From the NCBI GenBank assembly GCA_964019425.1, contig OZ025784.1:1612001-1676000 (forward strand): DNA of 64,000 bases. Direction: 5' to 3'. A program made the translations under genes and the position numbers. Of the stretch, positions 10,194 through 22,165 are shown piece by piece. Every line of letters starts with the position of its first letter. The first letter of the stretch is position 1. This DNA is from Flectonema sp. DT1601. Its lineage: Eukaryota > Euglenozoa > Diplonemea > Diplonemida > Diplonemidae. Below the pieces are notes generated by a model. That model worked only from the letters and a program-made list of their open reading frames with translations, ran no database searches and had not been told where the DNA came from.

Positions 10194-11677
10194 ATGAATA
10201 AGTTGCTGCGATTTCGAAAACCGTACGTTGGGACCCCGTCAGCACTGCATGCGAAGATTCTAATTGACAGAAGGTTTGCCTGTTGGGTGTTTTGATTTCT
10301 GTATTTGGAATACTTCGTACTTGTGTTCCCTGACAAAGTTTCTTCTTTAACTTATTTTGTTCCTTTTTTGTCGTGAGGGCATTCGAGTGTTCGTTGTTTT
10401 CACTTTGTTGCACATCTTTGAAGAACTTGTCTGTCCTCATCAACACACAAACAGTGTTCCTTGTTTGAAGACTATTGAGAAGTTGAATGAAAAAGGTTTT
10501 GATGGAAGTTACGACCAGGTGTTGATCTCTTCTTCTGTTTTAGTTCTCTTTTCTGTTAATCTCACATTGCAACCTCCGAGTGCAATGCAGCCAACTGAGT
10601 GTTGACAACCACTTCAATACCTCACTCAATTAGATTTGTCAAGCACGTAGTCTACAGCGAGCACCAGTTTGCACAGAGAAGACACTCGCTGATTGGAAGG
10701 TTGGTAAGTTCCCCATTGGAGATGTTTTATCTGAGAGGAAACCTTACGTTGGGAAGCCATCGAAGGAACATGAAAGGATTCTGATTGACAAAAGGTATTC
10801 TTTTGTTTGAATTGAAAGCACTCCTGTTGTGCAACTGGCAATCGAATACCACAACTGAATACTAATTACAGCGTTTCGTATGCAGAGACGGGTCGTAGGT
10901 TGGATGCCATGGGATATGATGGGAATTACCATCAGGTGTGTGTTTGTTGTACCGTAAGAATGTAGTATCCGCTTCATCTTTCATTACTCTTCCAAGTTGA
11001 AGTAGAGTTTATATGTCATTTAAGGTTTTAAAACGACAGATAAAATACTCCCGTTTCAATCAAAGAGCTTCAATCGGTATGTCTCAGCAAGTGGGGAAGT
11101 CTCAACAGACTAGTTCCCGTTGGTCTCCTTCCATCAACTTCGTTGGGAAGACGAGGGATGGCGGGGAGTACCTAGTGGTGGTTGGGACGGGGATCACGGA
11201 GCTGACGAGCTGCAGGGTGGATGGAAAGACTGATGCGGCTGTGCACGTGACGGTGTGTCAAAATCTGAAAGGAGAGGACGTGGAGTTGGAGGAGGGGGAG
11301 TACACCAACTCGGTATGTGAATCCTCATAATGAATAGCATTGTGTGCACTGTGTGGTGATGTTGGAGCAGAAATGCCATCCGTGGTGTTTGCCTGAGAAT
11401 AGAAAGGTTGGAAGAAGAAAACAATTCACAGCGGAGGCTGCCCTCAGGGATCTTGCCGGAAGCAGGTGGGAAGTGCCGAGTGAGGATCGAAGGAGGTGTG
11501 GCGATGTTGAGGATCCCCATCGTGAAAGACGTTTTGTCTGTTCCGCAGGTGGTGGAGGTGGTTGAGGGTGGGAAGGGTGTGAGGAGTTGGGAGGAGTTGC
11601 TGGAGGAAGTAGTACCAGAGGTAGTGCTGAAGGAAGAAGTGATGAAAGCATCCGTCCCTGTTGATGAGGAGTCTTGA
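10194..11677 (+). CDS. Array gene A, unit 2
   Basis: Exons 10194..10273, 10455..10518, 10634..10794, 10872..10935, 11040..11312 and 11432..11677 give 295 aa: the minimal two-module form (residues 1-48 and 49-123), then the HSP20-like region (124-295). The last exon is 9 nt longer than in unit 1 (an added G-K-G). The second module is linked to the rest by QRASIGMSQQVGKSQQ, shared with unit 1 and different from the SRQ linkers of units 3, 4, 6 and 7. Gene B of the same unit starts 311 bp after its stop. Confidence 0.75.
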
Positions 11678-11988
11678 CAGGTCACTCTGATTCCTATTTG
11701 ATGAACCATCTCTCATAGTTCCCTTGTGTTGAATGTTGACCTCTTTTAGTATTACTTGAATCTTTGTTATCAACAGGGAGTACAACATCATAATGTAAAT
11801 AGTACTTGAGTAGTGAAGTAAAGGATTACAAGAATAATGATTGAGAATAGTTCTGTAGAATAACCGAAAGGTTTAAAGTTCTTTAATATCAATTTCTTAA
11901 TAAATAAGAGTTCACAGTACTTCTCAAGGGAAGAAGATGATGATGATGATGATGTATTATAAAGAAACAATAAAATAAAACAATAGAT

Positions 11989-13605
11989 ATGCAGCATACT
12001 GATATTAACATCTCTTTAGAACCGTACCGTCAAACTCTGAGTGAATTAACTTCAAGAAGGAACAAAGAGATGAAAGAAGTCATGCGATTTACTGAATACG
12101 AAAGTGAGAATACAACAAACAAAACAAATGGTAAGATGATGAAGAAGTTTAAAAGTGAAGAATGGAATCAAATTGAGAAATACTTGAAAGAGACGATGCT
12201 TCACAATACAACATACGACTATGGAGGGTTATTAAAGAACAAGAACACTAACTCGACTATCACTACCAGTAGTAAGTTAAACAGCATGCATGATAAAAAT
12301 AGACACCATCAGCAATTATCATACTTCGCAACCGGAAATGAAGTTTTTGTTTTTCCAGATAGAATGACGAGAGAAGGAGTGACGAGAGAGATTGTTAATA
12401 GGAGACTGCGATACCTTGCTGAGCAACCAAAGAAACTCTGGCCAAGAGGAAGACCAATGAATCATAAAAGTGATATTTTAGATCGAAACATCAACAAACA
12501 AGTAGCTCCTCTGTCTTCTATTCTACAGCAACGAATTGAAAGATGTAAACAGTCAAAAGATTATCAAAAAGAAGTTAGGAAACGTCATCAACAACAATTA
12601 GAATCCCGTGAGAGGAATCTTATTCAAAAACTATCAGACAAAGCTATGAAGTGTTGTAAAGATGACCTACAGCAGAAGAGATCACGATGTGAAAGCTGGT
12701 TGAAAACAATACAAAGCATCAACTCAATGGCGACCGTAAGGATTATTATCCAGTACAACAGAGCGCTGGTGGGAATCCGAGAACGTGAAGAAAAAACCGT
12801 GAGAAACGCAAGAAAGAGATTGATGGATCCGGTAACAGAAAGACGACGAGTCATGAGCAGGGAATTAATTACGAAATTAACAAGAAAAGTAAAACCAGTT
12901 CTGGGGTTGTTCAGAAATGTTAAACAACTGAATGATAGTATTAATATTGTGAAAGCATCATTTAACAACAGAGGACTATGTAAGTACAGAATTAGATTAT
13001 TTGTAAGACACGTTATATCATTACAAAGGTTCGCAAGGAGGTTACGAAGAACAAACAAAGCCAGACTCGCTCTTTTCATCGTTCAGTTTAACTCATTGGA
13101 AGCAGCAGTTCTAAAGGCTGACTCATCCCCTGGAGGAGGAGGTGGAGGAGGAGTTCTGTCTCCAGGGATACTACATTCGGTGAAAAGGAAAGTTCTTGAA
13201 TCTGAAATCACAGAACTACTGACGGTGTATAAACTTGCTTTGGGAATGTGGAAACAATGTGGTGATGTTGCTCGCAGGAACCTTCAAGAAGTTGAACATT
13301 CACTCAGAGCTCGTTTTTTGTTGGGATCTTCCAACAGCTGTGATGTGAACAACAGTCATCCTGCAATCCCTCACTTGGTCAGAATCTTACCTTCGACTAT
13401 AATGCAAGATATCATTCTTAAAGCAGCCCGAGTACAAAACGAAGTGGAGTCAAACTGGGAAGTTGACCCTCACATTAGCAAACATAACATTATAAAAGAA
13501 AGACAACAATGCATAACAAATATTTACTATTCTGAGAAGAAGAAGGAACAATTATTTCTGGAAAAGGTCGACGTGGGATTAAGGAAATATGGAAGTTCAC
13601 TTTAG
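11989..13605 (+). CDS. Array gene B, unit 2: basic helical protein
   Basis: Intronless, 538 aa, not recognised. The protein is strongly basic and helix-rich. Residues 170-300 alternate Lys/Arg with Glu/Gln as in coiled coils. A stretch near 340-360 (ISLQRFARRLRRTNKAR) resembles an IQ or calmodulin-binding helix. A glycine run at about 382-388, encoded by GGA/GGT, separates a C-terminal helical part. No signal peptide or membrane segment is seen. A cytoskeletal or flagellar role is possible but unproven. No convincing acceptor lies close to the ATG: CAATAG is 2 nt away and a TATCAACAG is at 11768-11776. Confidence 0.7.
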   Translation: MQHTDINISLEPYRQTLSELTSRRNKEMKEVMRFTEYESENTTNKTNGKMMKKFKSEEWNQIEKYLKETMLHNTTYDYGGLLKNKNTNSTITTSSKLNSMHDKNRHHQQLSYFATGNEVFVFPDRMTREGVTREIVNRRLRYLAEQPKKLWPRGRPMNHKSDILDRNINKQVAPLSSILQQRIERCKQSKDYQKEVRKRHQQQLESRERNLIQKLSDKAMKCCKDDLQQKRSRCESWLKTIQSINSMATVRIIIQYNRALVGIREREEKTVRNARKRLMDPVTERRRVMSRELITKLTRKVKPVLGLFRNVKQLNDSINIVKASFNNRGLCKYRIRLFVRHVISLQRFARRLRRTNKARLALFIVQFNSLEAAVLKADSSPGGGGGGGVLSPGILHSVKRKVLESEITELLTVYKLALGMWKQCGDVARRNLQEVEHSLRARFLLGSSNSCDVNNSHPAIPHLVRILPSTIMQDIILKAARVQNEVESNWEVDPHISKHNIIKERQQCITNIYYSEKKKEQLFLEKVDVGLRKYGSSL

Positions 13606-14045
13606 TGAGAACCCACAAAGATGTTTTTATTCTCCTTCTTTCAGACTTTCTTATTTTACACCTATTTTGTAATAATCGTAATTGTTAGTAATGAATTGAT
13701 AAATAATATATATTTTTTTTCAGTCAAAACAAAGTAATGTAAATTGTTTACAGATGGCAGCTGAAGAGTGAGGAACTGATTGTTTGTTTTTTCTTCATAT
13801 TTGGATTCTCTGAGTTAGTGTTATCGAGTAGCATTCTAACATCTCGTGGAATACAATCAGATTCCTAATTGATCGTCTCTCAGCTAATTTAATGAATTGG
13901 TTCACAGATGATGACAAAAGAACAAAGCTAATTTAACTCTGTTGGAGAACTGTTGACCGCAGAGTAAGTAATCGGAGGCATTTTATGATCCTGTTCTGGT
14001 TGTGGGAAATCTAATTTCTAATTACCTTCTGCAGCACACACTGTG
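13606..14045. other. Inter-unit spacer, units 2-3
   Basis: Shared with the spacers after units 1, 3, 4 and 6. It holds a TTTTTTTCAG acceptor-like site followed by a very short frame (ATGGCAGCTGAAGAGTGA). No full gene is seen. Confidence 0.6.
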
Positions 14046-15943
14046 ATGAATAAGTTGCTGCGATTTCGAAAACCGTACGTTGGGACCCCGTCAGCACTGC
14101 ATGCGAAGATTCTAATTGACGGAAGGTTTGCCTGTTGGGTGTTTTGATTTCTGTATTCGCAATACTTCGTACTTGTGTTCCCTGACAAAGTTTCTTCTTC
14201 AAATTTATTTTGTTCCTTTTTTGTCGTGAGGGCATTCGAGTGTTCGTTGTTTTCACTTTGTTGCACATCTTTGAAGAACTTGTCTGTCCTCATCAACACA
14301 CAAACAGTGTTCCTTATTTGAAGACTATTGAGAAGTTGAATGAAAAAGGTTTTGATGGCAGTTACCACCAGGTGTTGATCTCTTCTTCTGTTTTAGTTCT
14401 CTTTTCTGTTAATCTCACATTGCAACCTCCGAGTGCAATGCAGCCAACTGAGTGTTGACAACCACTTCAATACCTCACTCAATCAGATTCATCATGCACG
14501 TAGTCTACAGCGAGCACAAGTTGGCAGCGAGAAGACACTCGCTGATTGGAAGGTTGGTAAGTTCCCCACGAAAGATGTTTTGTGTGAGAGGAAACCTTAC
14601 GTTGGGAAGCCATCGAAGGAACATGAAAGGATTCTGATTGACAAAAGGTATTCTTTTGTTTGAATTGAAAGCACTCCTGTTGTGCAACTAGCAATCGAAT
14701 ACCACAACTGAATACTAATTACAGCGTTTCGTATGCAGAGACGGGTCGTAGGTTGGATGCCATGGGATATGATGGGAATTACAATCAGGTGTGTGTCTGT
14801 ACTGTTGGTGTTGATTTGCTGTCAAACGTTGAGGAATTGATTTGGAGTAGAGTCTGCAATGTTTCTAAATTAGTAAAACTGTTTAGCAATTCATCTTATT
14901 GCTTCTCAGCTTTGAACGATTTAAATAACTTTAAACTGAATCAGATAACAACTGCGAGACAGAAACAGTTTGCGGGAGTTGGTATGTACGCACAACGAGA
15001 GTCTATCAAAATTGTCTTATCGAAGAGGAAACCTTACGTTGGGAAGCCATCGAAGGAACATGAAAGGATTCTGATTGACAAAAGGTATTCTTTTGTTTGA
15101 ATTGAAAGCACTCCTGTTGTGCAACTAGCAATCGAATACCACAACTGAATACTAATTACAGCGTTTCGTATGCAGAGACGGGTCGTAGGTTGGATGCCAT
15201 GGGATATGATGGGAATTATAATCAGGTGTGTGTTTGCTGTACCGTGGGAATGTGTTTCTTTCATTACTCTTCTTTGTTAAAGGAAACAACAACAGATACG
15301 CAAAGCTCGTTGTAATCATCTAAGAGCTCCAGTCGTTATGTCTCGACAGTCTAGTTCTCGATGTTTAGGAACTGCTGCTCGTAGTTGGTCTCCTTCCATC
15401 AACTTCGTTGGGAAGACGAGGGATGGCGGGGAGTACCTGGTGGTGGTTGGGACGGGGATCACGGAGCTGACGAGCTGCAGGGTGGATGGAAAGACTGATG
15501 CGGCTGTGCACGTGACGGTGTGTCAGAATCTGAAGGGAGAGGACGTGGAGTTGGAGGCGGGGGAGTACACCAACTCGGTATGTGAATCCTCATAATGAAT
15601 AGCATTGTGTGCACTGTGTGGTGATGTTGGAGCAGAAATGCCATCCGTGGGTGTTTGCCTGAGAATAGAAAGGTTGGAAGAAGAAAACAATTCACAGCGG
15701 AGGCTGCCCTCAGGGATCTTGCCGGAAGCAGGTGGGAAGTGCCGAGTGAGGATCGAAGGAGGTGTGGCGATGTTGAGGATCCCCATCGTGAAAGACGTTT
15801 TGTCTGTTCCGCAGGTGGTGGAGGTGGTTGAGGGTAGGAAGGGTGTGAGGAGTTGGGAGGAGTTGCTGGAGGAAGTAGTACCAGAGGTAGTGCTGAAGGA
15901 AGAAGTGATGAAAGCATCCGTCCCTGTTGATGAGGAGTCTTGA
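14046..15943 (+). CDS. Array gene A, unit 3 (three modules)
   Basis: Exons 14046..14125, 14308..14371, 14487..14647, 14725..14788, 14945..15084, 15162..15225, 15296..15577 and 15698..15943 give 366 aa. The third module has a 140-nt 'a' exon, 9 nt shorter than the corresponding exon in unit 1, with ERESIKIVLSKRKPY in place of DQRDREHITVILSKRKPY. The next exon has one extra codon near its start, in the sequence RKARCNHLRAPVVMSRQ. All splice sites and phases are kept. Confidence 0.75.
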
Positions 15944-16263
15944 CAGGTCACTCTGATTCCTATTTGATGAACCATCTCTCATAGTTCCCTTGTGTTGAAT
16001 GTTGACCTCTTTTAGTATTACTTGAATCTTTGTTATCAACAGGGAGTACAACATCATAATGTAAATAGTACTTGAGTAGTGAAGTAAAGGATTACAAGAA
16101 TAATGATTGAGAATAGTTCTGTAGAATAACCAAAAGGTTTAAAGTTCTTTAATATCAATTTCTTAATAAATAGGAGTTCACAGTACTTCTCAAGGGAAGA
16201 AGATGATGATGATGATGATGATGATGATGTATTATAAAGAAACAATAAAATAAAACAATAGAT

Positions 16264-17910
16264 ATGCAGCATACTGATATTAACATCTCTTTAGAACCGT
16301 ACCGTCAAACTCTGAGTGAATTAACTTCAAGAAGGAACAAAGAGATGAAAGAAGTCATGCGATTTACTGAATACGAAAGTGAGAATACAACAAACAAAAC
16401 AAATGGTAAGATGATGAAGAAGTTTAAAAGTGAAGAATGGAATCAAATTGAGAAATACTTGAAAGAGACGATGCTTCACAATACAACATACGACTATGGA
16501 GGGTTATTAAAGAACAAGAACACTAACTCGACTATCACTACCAGTAGTAAGTTAAACAGCATGCATGATAAAAATAGACACCATCAGCAATTATCATACT
16601 TCGCAACCGGAAATGAAGTTTTTGTTTTTCCAGATAGAATGACGAGAGAAGGAGTGACGAGAGAGATTGTTAATAGGAGACTGCGATACCTTGCTGAGCA
16701 ACCAAAGAAACTCTGGCCAAGAGGAAGACCAATGAATCATAAAAGTGATATTTTAGATCGAAACATCAACAAACAAGTAGCTCCTCTGTCTTCTATTCTA
16801 CAGCAACGAATTGAAAGATGTAAACAGTCAAAAGATTATCAAAAAGAAGTTAGGAAACGTCATCAACAACAATTAGAATCCCGTGAGAGGAATCTTATTC
16901 AAAAACTATCAGACAAAGTTATGAAGTGTTGTAAAGATGACCTACAGCAGAAGAGATCACGATGTGAAAGCTGGTTGAAAACAATACAAAGCATCAACTC
17001 AATGGCGACAGTAAGGATTATTATCCAGTACAACAGAGCGCTGGTGGGAATCCGAGAACGTGAAGAAAAAACCGTGAGAAACGCAAGAAAGAGATTGATG
17101 GATCCGGTAACAGAAAGACGACGAGTCATGAGCAGGGAATTAATTACGAAATTAACAAGAAAAGTAAAACCAGTTCTGGGGTTGTTCAGAAATGTTAAAC
17201 AACTGAATGATAGTATTAATATTGTGAAAGCATCATTTAACAACAGAGGACTATGTAAGTACAGAATTAGATTATTTGTAAGACACGTTATATCATTACA
17301 AAGGTTCGCAAGGAGGTTACGAAGAACAAACAAAGCCAGACTCGCTCTTTTCATCGTTCAGTTTAACTCATTGGAAGCAGCAGTTCTAAAGGCTGACTCA
17401 TCCCCTGGAGGAGGAGGTGGAGGAGGAGGAGGAGGTGGAGGAGGAGGTGGAGGAGGAGTTCTGTCTCCAGGGATACTACATTCGGTGAAAAGGAAAGTTC
17501 TTGAATCTGAAATCACAGAACTACTGACGGTGTATAAACTTGCTTTGGGAATGTGGAAACAATGTGGTGATGTTGCTCGCAGGAACCTTCAAGAAGTTGA
17601 ACATTCGCTCAGAGCTCGTTTTTTGTTGGGATCTTCCAACAGCTGTGATGTGAACAACAGTCATCCTGCAATCCCTCACTTGGTCAGAATCTTACCTTCG
17701 ACTATAATGCAAGATATCATTCTTAAAGCAGCCCGAGTACAAAACGAAGTGGAGTCAAACTGGGAAGTTGACCCTCACATTAGCAAACATAACATTATAA
17801 AAGAAAGACAACAATGCATAACAAATATTTACTATTCTGAGAAGAAGAAGGAACAATTATTTCTGGAAAAGGTCGACGTGGGATTAAGGAAATATGGAAG
17901 TTCACTTTAG
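16264..17910 (+). CDS. Array gene B, unit 3 (expanded polyglycine)
   Basis: Same protein as in unit 2 but 548 aa, because the glycine run at about 382-398 is ten residues longer through GGA/GGT repeats. It carries V rather than A at residue 219 (in SDKVMKCC), shared with unit 4. Upstream, the TGATGATGATG microsatellite is also longer than in other units. Confidence 0.7.
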   Translation: MQHTDINISLEPYRQTLSELTSRRNKEMKEVMRFTEYESENTTNKTNGKMMKKFKSEEWNQIEKYLKETMLHNTTYDYGGLLKNKNTNSTITTSSKLNSMHDKNRHHQQLSYFATGNEVFVFPDRMTREGVTREIVNRRLRYLAEQPKKLWPRGRPMNHKSDILDRNINKQVAPLSSILQQRIERCKQSKDYQKEVRKRHQQQLESRERNLIQKLSDKVMKCCKDDLQQKRSRCESWLKTIQSINSMATVRIIIQYNRALVGIREREEKTVRNARKRLMDPVTERRRVMSRELITKLTRKVKPVLGLFRNVKQLNDSINIVKASFNNRGLCKYRIRLFVRHVISLQRFARRLRRTNKARLALFIVQFNSLEAAVLKADSSPGGGGGGGGGGGGGGGGGVLSPGILHSVKRKVLESEITELLTVYKLALGMWKQCGDVARRNLQEVEHSLRARFLLGSSNSCDVNNSHPAIPHLVRILPSTIMQDIILKAARVQNEVESNWEVDPHISKHNIIKERQQCITNIYYSEKKKEQLFLEKVDVGLRKYGSSL

Positions 17911-18347
17911 TGAGAACCCACAAAGATGTTTTTATTCTCCTTCTTTCAGACTTTCTTATTTTACACCTATTTTGTAATAATCGTAATTGTTAGTAATGAA
18001 TTGACAAATAATATATTTTTTTCAGTCAAAACAAAGTAATGTAAATTGTTTACAGATGGCAGCTGAAGAGTGAGGAACTGATTGTTTGTTTTTTCTTCAT
18101 ATTTGGATTCTCTGAGTTAGTGTTATCGAGTAGCATTCTAACATCTCGTGGAATACAATCAGATTCCTAATTGATCCTCTCACAGCTAATTTAATGAATT
18201 GGTTCACAGATGATGACAAAAGAACAAAGCTAATTCAACTCTGTTAGAGAACTGTTGACCGCAGAGTAAGTAATCGGAGGCATTGTATGATTCTGTTCTG
18301 GTGGTGGGAAATCTAATTTCTAATTACCTTCTGCAGCACACACTGTG
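17911..18347. other. Inter-unit spacer, units 3-4
   Basis: Same content as the spacer after unit 2, with a few substitutions. No gene is supported. Confidence 0.6.
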
Positions 18348-19807
18348 ATGAATAAGTTGCTGCGATTTCGAAAACCGTACGTTGGGACCCCGTCAGCACT
18401 GCATGCGAAGATTCTAATTGACAGAAGGTTTGCCTGTTGGGTGTTTTGATTTCTGTATTTGCAATACTTCGTACTTGTGTTCCCTGACAAAGTTTTTTCT
18501 TCAAATTTATTTTGTTCCTTTTTTGTCGTGAGGGCATTCGAGTGTTGGTTGTTTTCACTTTGTTGCACATCTTTGAAGAACTTGTCTGTCCTCATCAACA
18601 CACAAACAGTGTTCCTTATTTGAAGACTATTGAGAAGTTGGGTGAAAAAGGTTTTGATGGCAGTTACCACCAGGTGTTGATCTCTTCTTCTGTTTTAGTT
18701 CTCTTTTCTGTGAATCTCACATTGCAACCTCCGAGTGCAATGCAGCCAACTGAGTGTTGACAACCACTTCAATACCTCACTCAATCAGATTCTTAAGGCA
18801 CGTAGTCTACAGCGAGCACCAGTTGGCACAGAGAAGGCACTCGCTGATTGGAAGGTTGGTAAGTTCCCCATAAGAGAAGTTTTGTCTGAGAGGAAACCTT
18901 ACGTTGGGAAGCCATCGAAGGAACATGAAAGGATTCTGATTGACAAAAGGTATTCTTTTGATTGAATTGAAAGCACTCCTGTTGTGCAACTGGCAATCGA
19001 ATACCACAACTGAATACTAATTACAGTGTTTCGATTGCAGAGACGGGTCGTAGGTTGGATGCCATGGGATATGATGGGAATTACAATCAGGTGTGTGTTT
19101 GTTGTACCGTGAGAAGGTAGTGTGTGTGTCATGTTTCATTACTCTTCTTTGTTGAGGAAATAACGACAGATAAGAAATTGTCGTTTTAATCAAAGGGTCG
19201 GTATGTCTCGACAGACTAATTCTCGATGTTCAGGAACTGCTACTCGTAGTTGGTCTCCTTCCATCAACTTCGTTGGGAAAACGAGAGATGGCGGGGAGTA
19301 CCTGGTGGTGGTTGGGACGGGGATCACGGATCTGAAGAGCTGCAGGGTGGATGGAAAGACTGATGCGGCTGTGCACGTGACGGTGTGTCAGAATCTGAAG
19401 GGAGAGGACGTGGAGTTGGAGGAGGGGGAGTACACCAACTCGGTATGTGAATCCTCATAATGAATAGCATTGTGTGCACTGCGTGGTGATGTTGGAGCAG
19501 AAATGCCATCCGTGGTGTTTGCCTGAGAATAGAAAGGTAGAATCAAGAAAACAATTCACAGCGGAGGCTGCCCTCAGGGATCTTGCCGGAAGCAGGTGGG
19601 AAGTGCCGAGTGAGGATCGAAGGAGGTGTGGCGATGTTGAGGATCCCCATCGTGAAAGACGTTTTATCTGTTCCGCAGGTGGTGGAGGTGGTTGAGGGTG
19701 GGAAGGGTGTGAGGAGTTGGGAGGAGTTGCTGGAGGAAGTAGTACCAGAGGTAGTGCTGAAGGAAGAAGTGATGAAAGCATCCGTCCCTGTTGATGAGGA
19801 GTCTTGA
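18348..19807 (+). CDS. Array gene A, unit 4 (two modules)
   Basis: Exons 18348..18427, 18610..18673, 18789..18949, 19027..19090, 19170..19442 and 19562..19807 give 295 aa. The fourth exon begins TGTTTCGATTGCAG where units 1-3 have CGTTTCGTATGCAG, changing SVSYAET to SVSIAET. A short linker (QRVGMSRQTNSRC) leads to the HSP20-like region. Confidence 0.75.
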
Positions 19808-20112
19808 CAGGACACTCTGATTCCTATTTGATGAACCATCTCTCATAGTTCCCTTGTGTTGAATGTTGACCTCTTTTAGTATTACTTGAATCTTTGTTAT
19901 CAACAGGGAGTACAACATCATAATGTAAATAGTACTTGAGTAGTGATGTAAAGGATTACAAGAATAATGATTGAGAATAGTTCTGTAGAATAACCAAAAG
20001 GTTTAAAGTTCTTTAATATCAATTTCTTAATAAATAGGAGTTCAAAGTACTTCTCAAGGGAAGATGATAATGATGATGTATTATAAAGAAACAATAAAAT
20101 AAAACAATAGAT

Positions 20113-21729
20113 ATGCAGCATACTGATATTAACATCTCTTTAGAACCGTACCGTCAAACTCTGAGTGAATTAACTTCAAGAAGGAACAAAGAGATGAAAG
20201 AAGTCATGCGATTTACTGAATACGAAAGTGAGAATACAACAAACACAACAAATGGTAAGATGATGAAGAAGTTTAAAAGTGAAGAATGGAATCAAATTGA
20301 GAAATACTTGAAAGAGACGATGCTTCACAATACAACATACGACTATGGAGGGTTATTAAAGAACAAGAACACTAACTCGACTATCACTACCAGTAGTAAG
20401 TTAAACAGCATGCATGATAAAAACAGACACCATCAGCAATTATCATACTTCGCAACCGGAAATGAAGTTTTCGTTTTTCCAGATAGAATGACGAGAGAAG
20501 GAGTGACGAGAGAGATTGTTAATAGGAGACTGCGATACCTTGCTGAGCAACCAAAGAAACTCTGGCCAAGAGGAAGACCAATGAATCATAAAAGTGATAT
20601 TTTAGATCGAAACATCAACAAACAAGTAGCTCCTCTGTCTTCTATTCTACAGCAACGAATTGAAAGATGTAAACAGTCAAAAGATTATCAAAAAGAAGTT
20701 AGGAAACGTCATCAACAACAATTAGAATCCCGTGAGAGGAATCTTATTCAAAAACTATCAGACAAAGTTATGAAGTGTTGTAAAGATGACCTACAGCAGA
20801 AGAGATCACGATGTGAAAGCTGGTTGAAAACAATACAAAGCATCAACTCAATGGCGACAGTAAGGATTATTATCCAGTACAACAGAGCGCTGGTGGGAAT
20901 CCGAGAACGTGAAGAAAAAACCGTGAGAAACGCAAGAAAGAGATTGATGGATCCGGTAACAGAAAGACGACGAGTCATGAGCAGGGAATTAATTACGAAA
21001 TTAACAAGAAAAGTAAAACCAGTTCTGGGGTTGTTCAGAAATGTTAAACAACTGAATGATAGTATTAATATTGTGAAAGCATCATTTAACAACAGAGGAC
21101 TATGTAAGTACAGAATTAGATTATTTGTAAGACACGTTATATCATTACAAAGGTTCGCAAGGAGGTTACGAAGAACAAACAAAGCCAGACTCGCTCTTTT
21201 CATCGTTCAGTTTAACTCATTGGAAGCAGCAGTTCTAAAGGCTGACTCATCCCCTGGAGGAGGAGGTGGAGGAGGAGTTCTGTCTCCAGGGATACTACAT
21301 TCGGTGAAAAGGAAAGTTCTTGAATCTGAAATCACAGAACTACTGACGGTGTATAAACTTGCTTTGGGAATGTGGAAACAATGTGGTGATGTTGCTCGCA
21401 GGAACCTTCAAGAAGTTGAACATTCACTCAGAGCTCGTTTTTTGTTGGGATCTTCCAACAGCTGTGATGTGAACAACAGTCATCCTGCAATCCCTCACTT
21501 GGTCAGAATCTTACCTTCGACTATAATGCAAGATATCATTCTTAAAGCAGCCCGAGTACAAAACGAAGTGGAGTCAAACTGGGAAGTTGACCCTCACATT
21601 AGCAAACATAACATTATAAAAGAAAGACAACAATGCATAACAAATATTTACTATTCTGAGAAGAAGAAGGAACAATTATTTCTGGAAAAGGTCGACGTGG
21701 GATTAAGGAAATATGGAAGTTCACTTTAG
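20113..21729 (+). CDS. Array gene B, unit 4
   Basis: 538 aa, full length, nearly identical to unit 2, with T instead of K in the NTTN segment near residue 45. Its left-hand variants match unit 6 and its right-hand variants match unit 3, so it is a mosaic. The upstream trinucleotide repeat is shorter and interrupted here. Confidence 0.7.
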   Translation: MQHTDINISLEPYRQTLSELTSRRNKEMKEVMRFTEYESENTTNTTNGKMMKKFKSEEWNQIEKYLKETMLHNTTYDYGGLLKNKNTNSTITTSSKLNSMHDKNRHHQQLSYFATGNEVFVFPDRMTREGVTREIVNRRLRYLAEQPKKLWPRGRPMNHKSDILDRNINKQVAPLSSILQQRIERCKQSKDYQKEVRKRHQQQLESRERNLIQKLSDKVMKCCKDDLQQKRSRCESWLKTIQSINSMATVRIIIQYNRALVGIREREEKTVRNARKRLMDPVTERRRVMSRELITKLTRKVKPVLGLFRNVKQLNDSINIVKASFNNRGLCKYRIRLFVRHVISLQRFARRLRRTNKARLALFIVQFNSLEAAVLKADSSPGGGGGGGVLSPGILHSVKRKVLESEITELLTVYKLALGMWKQCGDVARRNLQEVEHSLRARFLLGSSNSCDVNNSHPAIPHLVRILPSTIMQDIILKAARVQNEVESNWEVDPHISKHNIIKERQQCITNIYYSEKKKEQLFLEKVDVGLRKYGSSL

Positions 21730-22165
21730 TGAGAACCCACAAAGATGTTTTTATTCTCCTTCTTTCAGACTTTCTTATTTACACCTATTTTGTAATAATC
21801 GTAATTGTTAGTAATGAATTGACAAATAATAATATTTTTTCAGTCAAAAAAAAGTAATGTAAATTGTTTACAGATGGCAGCTGAAGAGTGAGGAACTGAT
21901 TGTTTGTTTTTTCTTCATATTTGGATTCTCTGAGTTAGTGTTATCGAGTAGCATTCTAACATCTCGTGGAATACAATCAGATTCCTAATTGATCCTCTCA
22001 CAGCTCATTTAGTGAATTGGTTCACAGATGATGACAAAAGAACAAAGCTAATTCAACTCTGTTGGAGAACTGTTGACCGCAGAGTAAGTAATCGGAGGCA
22101 TTTTATGATTCTGTTCTGGTTGTGGGAAATCTAATTTCTAATTACCTTCTGCAGCACACACTGTG
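21730..22165. other. Inter-unit spacer, units 4-5
   Basis: Same spacer as after units 2 and 3. No gene is supported. Confidence 0.6.

Noticed and set aside
12624-13079. 151-codon minus-strand frame inside each gene B
   Set aside because: Shadow of the 538-aa reading frame; no acceptor or start context, and all other genes are on the + strand.
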